NCBI RefSeq assembly: GCF_900964775.1
Contig: NC_041818.1
Span: 16,329,332 to 16,393,331, forward strand
Length of the DNA stretch: 64,000 nucleotides
DNA from: Scleropages formosus
Taxonomy: Eukaryota; Chordata; Actinopteri; Osteoglossiformes; Osteoglossidae
Direction of reading: 5' to 3'
Below, piece after piece: positions 60,301 to 64,000 of the stretch (the first letter of the stretch is position 1; each line of letters starts with the position of its first letter). The notes below the pieces were generated by a model that was not told the DNA's origin, ran no database searches, and saw nothing but the letters and a program-made list of their open reading frames with translations. The translations under genes were made by a program, and so were the position numbers.

Positions 60301-63300
60301 CCTTTGTAAATCAAAGTCACAGATGGCTAGACAACATTCGTTCAGCAGAGTAGATGAGTTTTAAGCTGATCTGTGATAGGATTATTCAAGCTTGCTATCT
60401 GAAGTAAGAACATGAAACAGCAGGCCTGTTGGTCACATCAAGAGCGCAGCACAGCTAAGTGGGACCATATAAAACTGAGTGCATAGAAGTAGACTGAGTT
60501 TAAAGGCTGGAGGGGGTGTACAGAAGTACGAGTGTGGTGGGATGACTGGACACAGCCCTTATGGGGTGGGGCTAAAGACACATAAAGTACAATAAGGATT
60601 ACTTTGGGTGAAACAAAGCACCCAACCTTGCACTCCTTGCCCCCCTCGGTCTGCTTGTCCTCGCCCTTCCTGTGCTTGGAAGAGGAGCTGCCACCCTTGG
60701 TGCTCCGGCTGCCCTCCTTGGTGCTGCCAGTGCTACTGGAGACAGGTGTGGAGGACTGGTTGGCTGCGCGCTTGCGGCTCTCATGTTCAGTCTTGGGCGT
60801 CTTCTGCAGCCCAGGTATGGAGGGAGAGGGCGCTGGCTCATCCTTCTTCTCTGCGGTTCTCTTGGCTGACCTGCGATCGAAGGGAAGCCAAATGAGCGAA
60901 ATCTTAAATCCACACAAGCAGCATGTTGTCCAGTCAAGACCTGTTGTCCAGGAGCATTGAACTCACTGTTTGCTGCTGGTCTTGTGGTGAGATGATCCTT
61001 TGTCCTCCAGTCTTGGTTTCTTGTTTTCACTCTTAATGCTGTCATCATCGTTCTAGATGATGCACAGAACAAAACTTATTGTTTTTGAACTACAACAATA
61101 CTGAAAAAGGTATATTTTAGATGCAATATGGCAGACTTGTCTAAATATTTTTGCCATTTCAACAGAACCATGACAAATGTGTGAGAGAAATTACTATAAC
61201 CTGCAGTGTCACTATTATCATACGGAAAAAAATCCCTCATAAAATGTACTGAAAACTTTACCTTGTGTTTCCTTTTGCCTTTGCTCAAGCCTTTCTCACT
61301 AGCCTGCTTCTGGGACTCTTTCCCATCCCTCTCGCTGACAGGGTCCCTTTCTGTCTTGGGTTGCTCCAACTCCTTGTGTGGCCGACCAGGTATTCGCGAG
61401 AGCAGGCTGAGGTCGATTTTGACCACCAGCTCTTGCCTCACTGGATAGTGGTCGTCAGAGTCACTGAGTGGGGAGAGCAGCTCCTTCTCTTCCATAGGAG
61501 AGAGGATACACACTGGAGTCCTGATGCTCTCTGTGTACTTGGGGGTCTGTGAGGATGAGGGAATGCTCTCATTCTCCTCTGAATCAGAGGAAGAGGAGTC
61601 GGTGTCCACAAATTCCCGGGATTTTGTCGAAGTCTTAGTTGGGATCTTGCATTTGCGCTTATCAGGGGCTTGCCGGGCCAAGCTCTTAGGCTCCTTCTTG
61701 ATGCTGGGTTTCCGAGAACCCTTGGTGGCAGCTTTAGGTCGGTGGGGAGGGATCTCAGGTGGAGGCTCACTCTCCACCATTAGCCCCCCCTTGGGTTCCT
61801 CCACAACAGGTGGCTTCTCACATTTCCGGGGCTGCTTTTTGCCAACAGTCCTGCGCTGTGCTGGACCACCTTCGCTCTGGGCAGGAGACTTCTGCCTCCC
61901 CCTGCCACCCTCGGAGCCTTTCTGAGCTGCCCGCAGGTCTCTGCTTGGAGCAGACATGCCAGAGTCTTTGGCTCCGCCCTGCCCACCATACCCACGACCT
62001 GAACCCTGCTCCCGGCCCTCCTTTTTGTATTTGGCAGGAGCGTTGCTATTGTCCACCGGAGAGGCTGGTGAGAACTTGTTGACTTTGTGAAGCCAGTTGT
62101 CCAATTGCCATTTATTGGCTGTAGGAGGTTCAGGCTGAAATGAACAAACAGAATAATTCTTTGTTTGTTAAAGGTTGCTTTTGCTATATAATCATGAAAA
62201 TCAATACGTAACTAAAATATAACCCAGTCACCACTCTCTCTCTTCACCAATGTTAACAGTATGAGGTCAGGCAGTGGAAAGGTTTAAACCCTCTTAACTT
62301 TAAATCCCACCTCGGGGGAGGCGGCACGGGGCGGCTCGTTGGCCTCGCTGTCGCTGGAGCTGCTCTCGCTCTCACTGTCCGATCCTGAGCTGCTCTCTGA
62401 GCCGCTGTGGCTGCTCGATTCCTCCCGGGAGTGCTCTGCACCCTCGCTGTTGTTGCTGTTGTTACAGGGGTTACAGACAAAAGACAAGAGTTTAGCATTT
62501 GGCAACAAGAACACTAACTGGAGCCGTACGTTCTGAAGTTATGTGCTCCTGAATGAACATGAGCCTCTTCAAATAAATCTTAAATATTTAAGTCAATACA
62601 TTTACATTCATTAATTTAGCTGATATTTCTTTAAAGCAACATACAACATTAAGCAACCTACAGTTATTTACTCATTCATATAACTGTGCAATATCACTGG
62701 AGCAATCTAGTGTAAGTACCTTGCTCAAGGGTACTACAGCTGGAGGTGGGATTTAAAACCGCAACCTTTGGGTCCAATAGCAGCAGGTCTAACCACCATA
62801 TAAAATCAGAATTCACACTATTTTAACTCAGTTGCACATACTTTTTGAGGAGCTAGTATCACAAAGGGCATAAACTGCTTTGGTTTGCTCCTCAGACCAA
62901 AAAGTACCTTGTAGATTCATTTCTTGAGGCAGCTTTAGGATCTTGCTCTTCATCACTCTCTTCACTGCTGCTCAGTTTCAGATCATGTTCGAGTGTACTG
63001 AAAGGTGATCACAGAATATGAGGCAGAATAATACTTGTAACTAACTGAAGAGAGTGATCTGTGAGTTCTCAGTTTTTATGGACGAGGGGGACTCACTTTG
63101 CCGGTGGACCTTCTCCAACTTTGGACTGATGACTGCCTGAGGTCGTCTTTGAAGATCCATATCGCTCTAGGGTTGTTAAATCAAGGAAAGTAAAAATCAA
63201 GGACAGGACAGGATAGTAAAAACAAAAATATATGAAGAGCTTATAAAAGTCCTAACACCTGAGCTCAGCCGTGGCACCCATTTCATTCTTTAGTCCGAAG

Positions 63301-63707
63301 CCAATAATGTGGTATGCTTTTAAATAATATGTTACTGCATGCGCTGTGAAATGACCTGTAAAAATATGCAGGTAAACTTACTCTGTCCTCCACTGGTAAG
63401 AGTCGAGTGCTGAGCACCCTGTAAGAGACAGAGTGATATTTAGGAAAGTAACTGCTATTCCAGAAAAAAAATTCAAATGCATAAAATTTTATCTACAAAT
63501 AACTCAGTGTTGAATCTATTTTTAGGCATTTCTGGTGGAAAACATGAGTCCTTCTCCCTGACTCAAGGTCAAGTCTGTCTGTCTGTCTATGACACATTAC
63601 AACACTGCTGTCCATTTCACCTTGGTAGGGAAGGGGAACTTGGATGACTCTGGTTTGCAGGGTGTTTGAATTGCTGTCAGAGGAGATGGCAGGGATTGAG
63701 TCATCTC
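57328..63707 (-). CDS. aff4: AF4/FMR2 family member 4, super elongation complex scaffold (3' part)
   Basis: Sixteen exons on the - strand join in phase: 63707-63621, 63418-63382, 63166-63097, 62997-62908, 62455-62311, 62134-61262, 61052-60967, 60870-60627, 60225-60134, 59853-59790, 59337-59201, 58927-58856, 58578-58485, 58370-58327, 58149-57932 and 57455-57328, giving 826 codons to the stop. The gene's 5' exons lie past the window end. Landmarks: [16 protein letters not shown]; a serine-rich acidic stretch; [17 protein letters not shown] (AF4 family signature); [33 protein letters not shown]; then the C-terminal homology domain with [69 protein letters not shown], and the end [23 protein letters not shown]4 scaffolds P-TEFb and ELL in transcription elongation. 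Order and sequence match human AFF4 throughout. Confidence 0.95.
62598..62803 (-). repeat. SINE, family C, in aff4 intron
   Basis: Reverse copy from TACATTTACATTCATTAATT, through TAAGTACCTTGCTCAAGGGT, to GCAGCAGGTCTAACCACC. Confidence 0.6.
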
Positions 63708-64000
63708 CTACAGAGGAAAAAATAAGGGACAATTATCCACATCAGAACTTAAGTCTTACTTTAGTAGATCAAACAAATTCTCATCCTTTAATTCAACAAA
63801 TATCTGACAATACATAGTTAATGTGAAAAACCCAAGTATGGTGACATTTTTCCTAATACACCAGAATAAAACTTCTTTTCATTAGACTGAGCAGGGGTGT
63901 AACCAGAACTTTTTTTCAGGGGTGACCAGGTAAGACCCAGTGATTTCACTGAGGTGGCCAAAAAAAAAAAAAAAACTCATAACTGACTGTGACATGCTGT

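Noticed and set aside
1-64000. Endogenous retroviruses, Polintons, CRISPR arrays, bacterial-type operons
   Set aside because: No long terminal repeats, gag/pol/env-like or capsid-like frames, or regularly spaced identical repeats were seen; the sequence is vertebrate.
63900-64000. Possible repeat at the window edge
   Set aside because: Too short to classify; it lies in an aff4 intron and ends in an A run.

Overview
The window is a piece of vertebrate nuclear DNA, most probably from a teleost fish. The genes have introns with GT/AG borders and long AT-rich gaps, and at least three families of tRNA-headed SINEs lie scattered through it, two of them with the tail 'aagtcgctttggagaaaagcgtctgctaaatgaataaatg' type that is common in teleosts. 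The most abundant SINE reminds me of osteoglossomorph (bony-tongue) genomes, but that is only an impression.

Seven protein-coding genes can be built exon by exon, all with consistent splice phases: ccni2 (+, 3049-6795), septin8 (-, 22986 down to 11118, with a second 3' end at 6303-6138), sowaha (+, 24614-26173, one exon), shroom1 (-, 36516-30352), gdf9 (+, 49418-50995), uqcrq (+, 53363-54351) and aff4 (-, 63707-57328; its 5' part lies beyond the window). This is the gene order of human 5q31.1 (CCNI2-SEPTIN8-SOWAHA-SHROOM1-GDF9-UQCRQ-AFF4). Two differences from what I recall of human are that gdf9 points the other way and that LEAP2 is not seen between uqcrq and aff4.

The most interesting structure is at 6138-6303. 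On the + strand this is the middle of ccni2 exon 5. On the - strand it is a fully open, correctly phased alternative last exon of septin8, with its own splice acceptor. Its predicted C-terminus closely matches the one I remember for the long (483 aa) human SEPTIN8 isoform. The same 166 bp therefore seem to code for protein on both strands, with the two wobble positions facing each other, and to have done so since the fish-tetrapod ancestor.

The rest is introns, UTRs and repeats. 1-2950 is repeat-rich sequence upstream of ccni2. About 7525-11120 is the probable septin8 3'UTR. 19196-22956 is septin8 intron 1, holding a Tc1/mariner-like MITE with SINE pieces inside it. 23000-24600 is the septin8/sowaha divergent intergenic region. 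26174-30350 is the sowaha 3'UTR plus SINEs. 36517-49400 is a gene-poor, SINE-rich stretch with a CpG/CCAAT promoter near 47.7 kb that I assign to shroom1. 52260-52660 carries a spaced array of a GTAATTACGGTA motif ahead of uqcrq. 54430-57327 is the probable aff4 3'UTR. I saw no endogenous retrovirus or other capsid- or envelope-bearing element.
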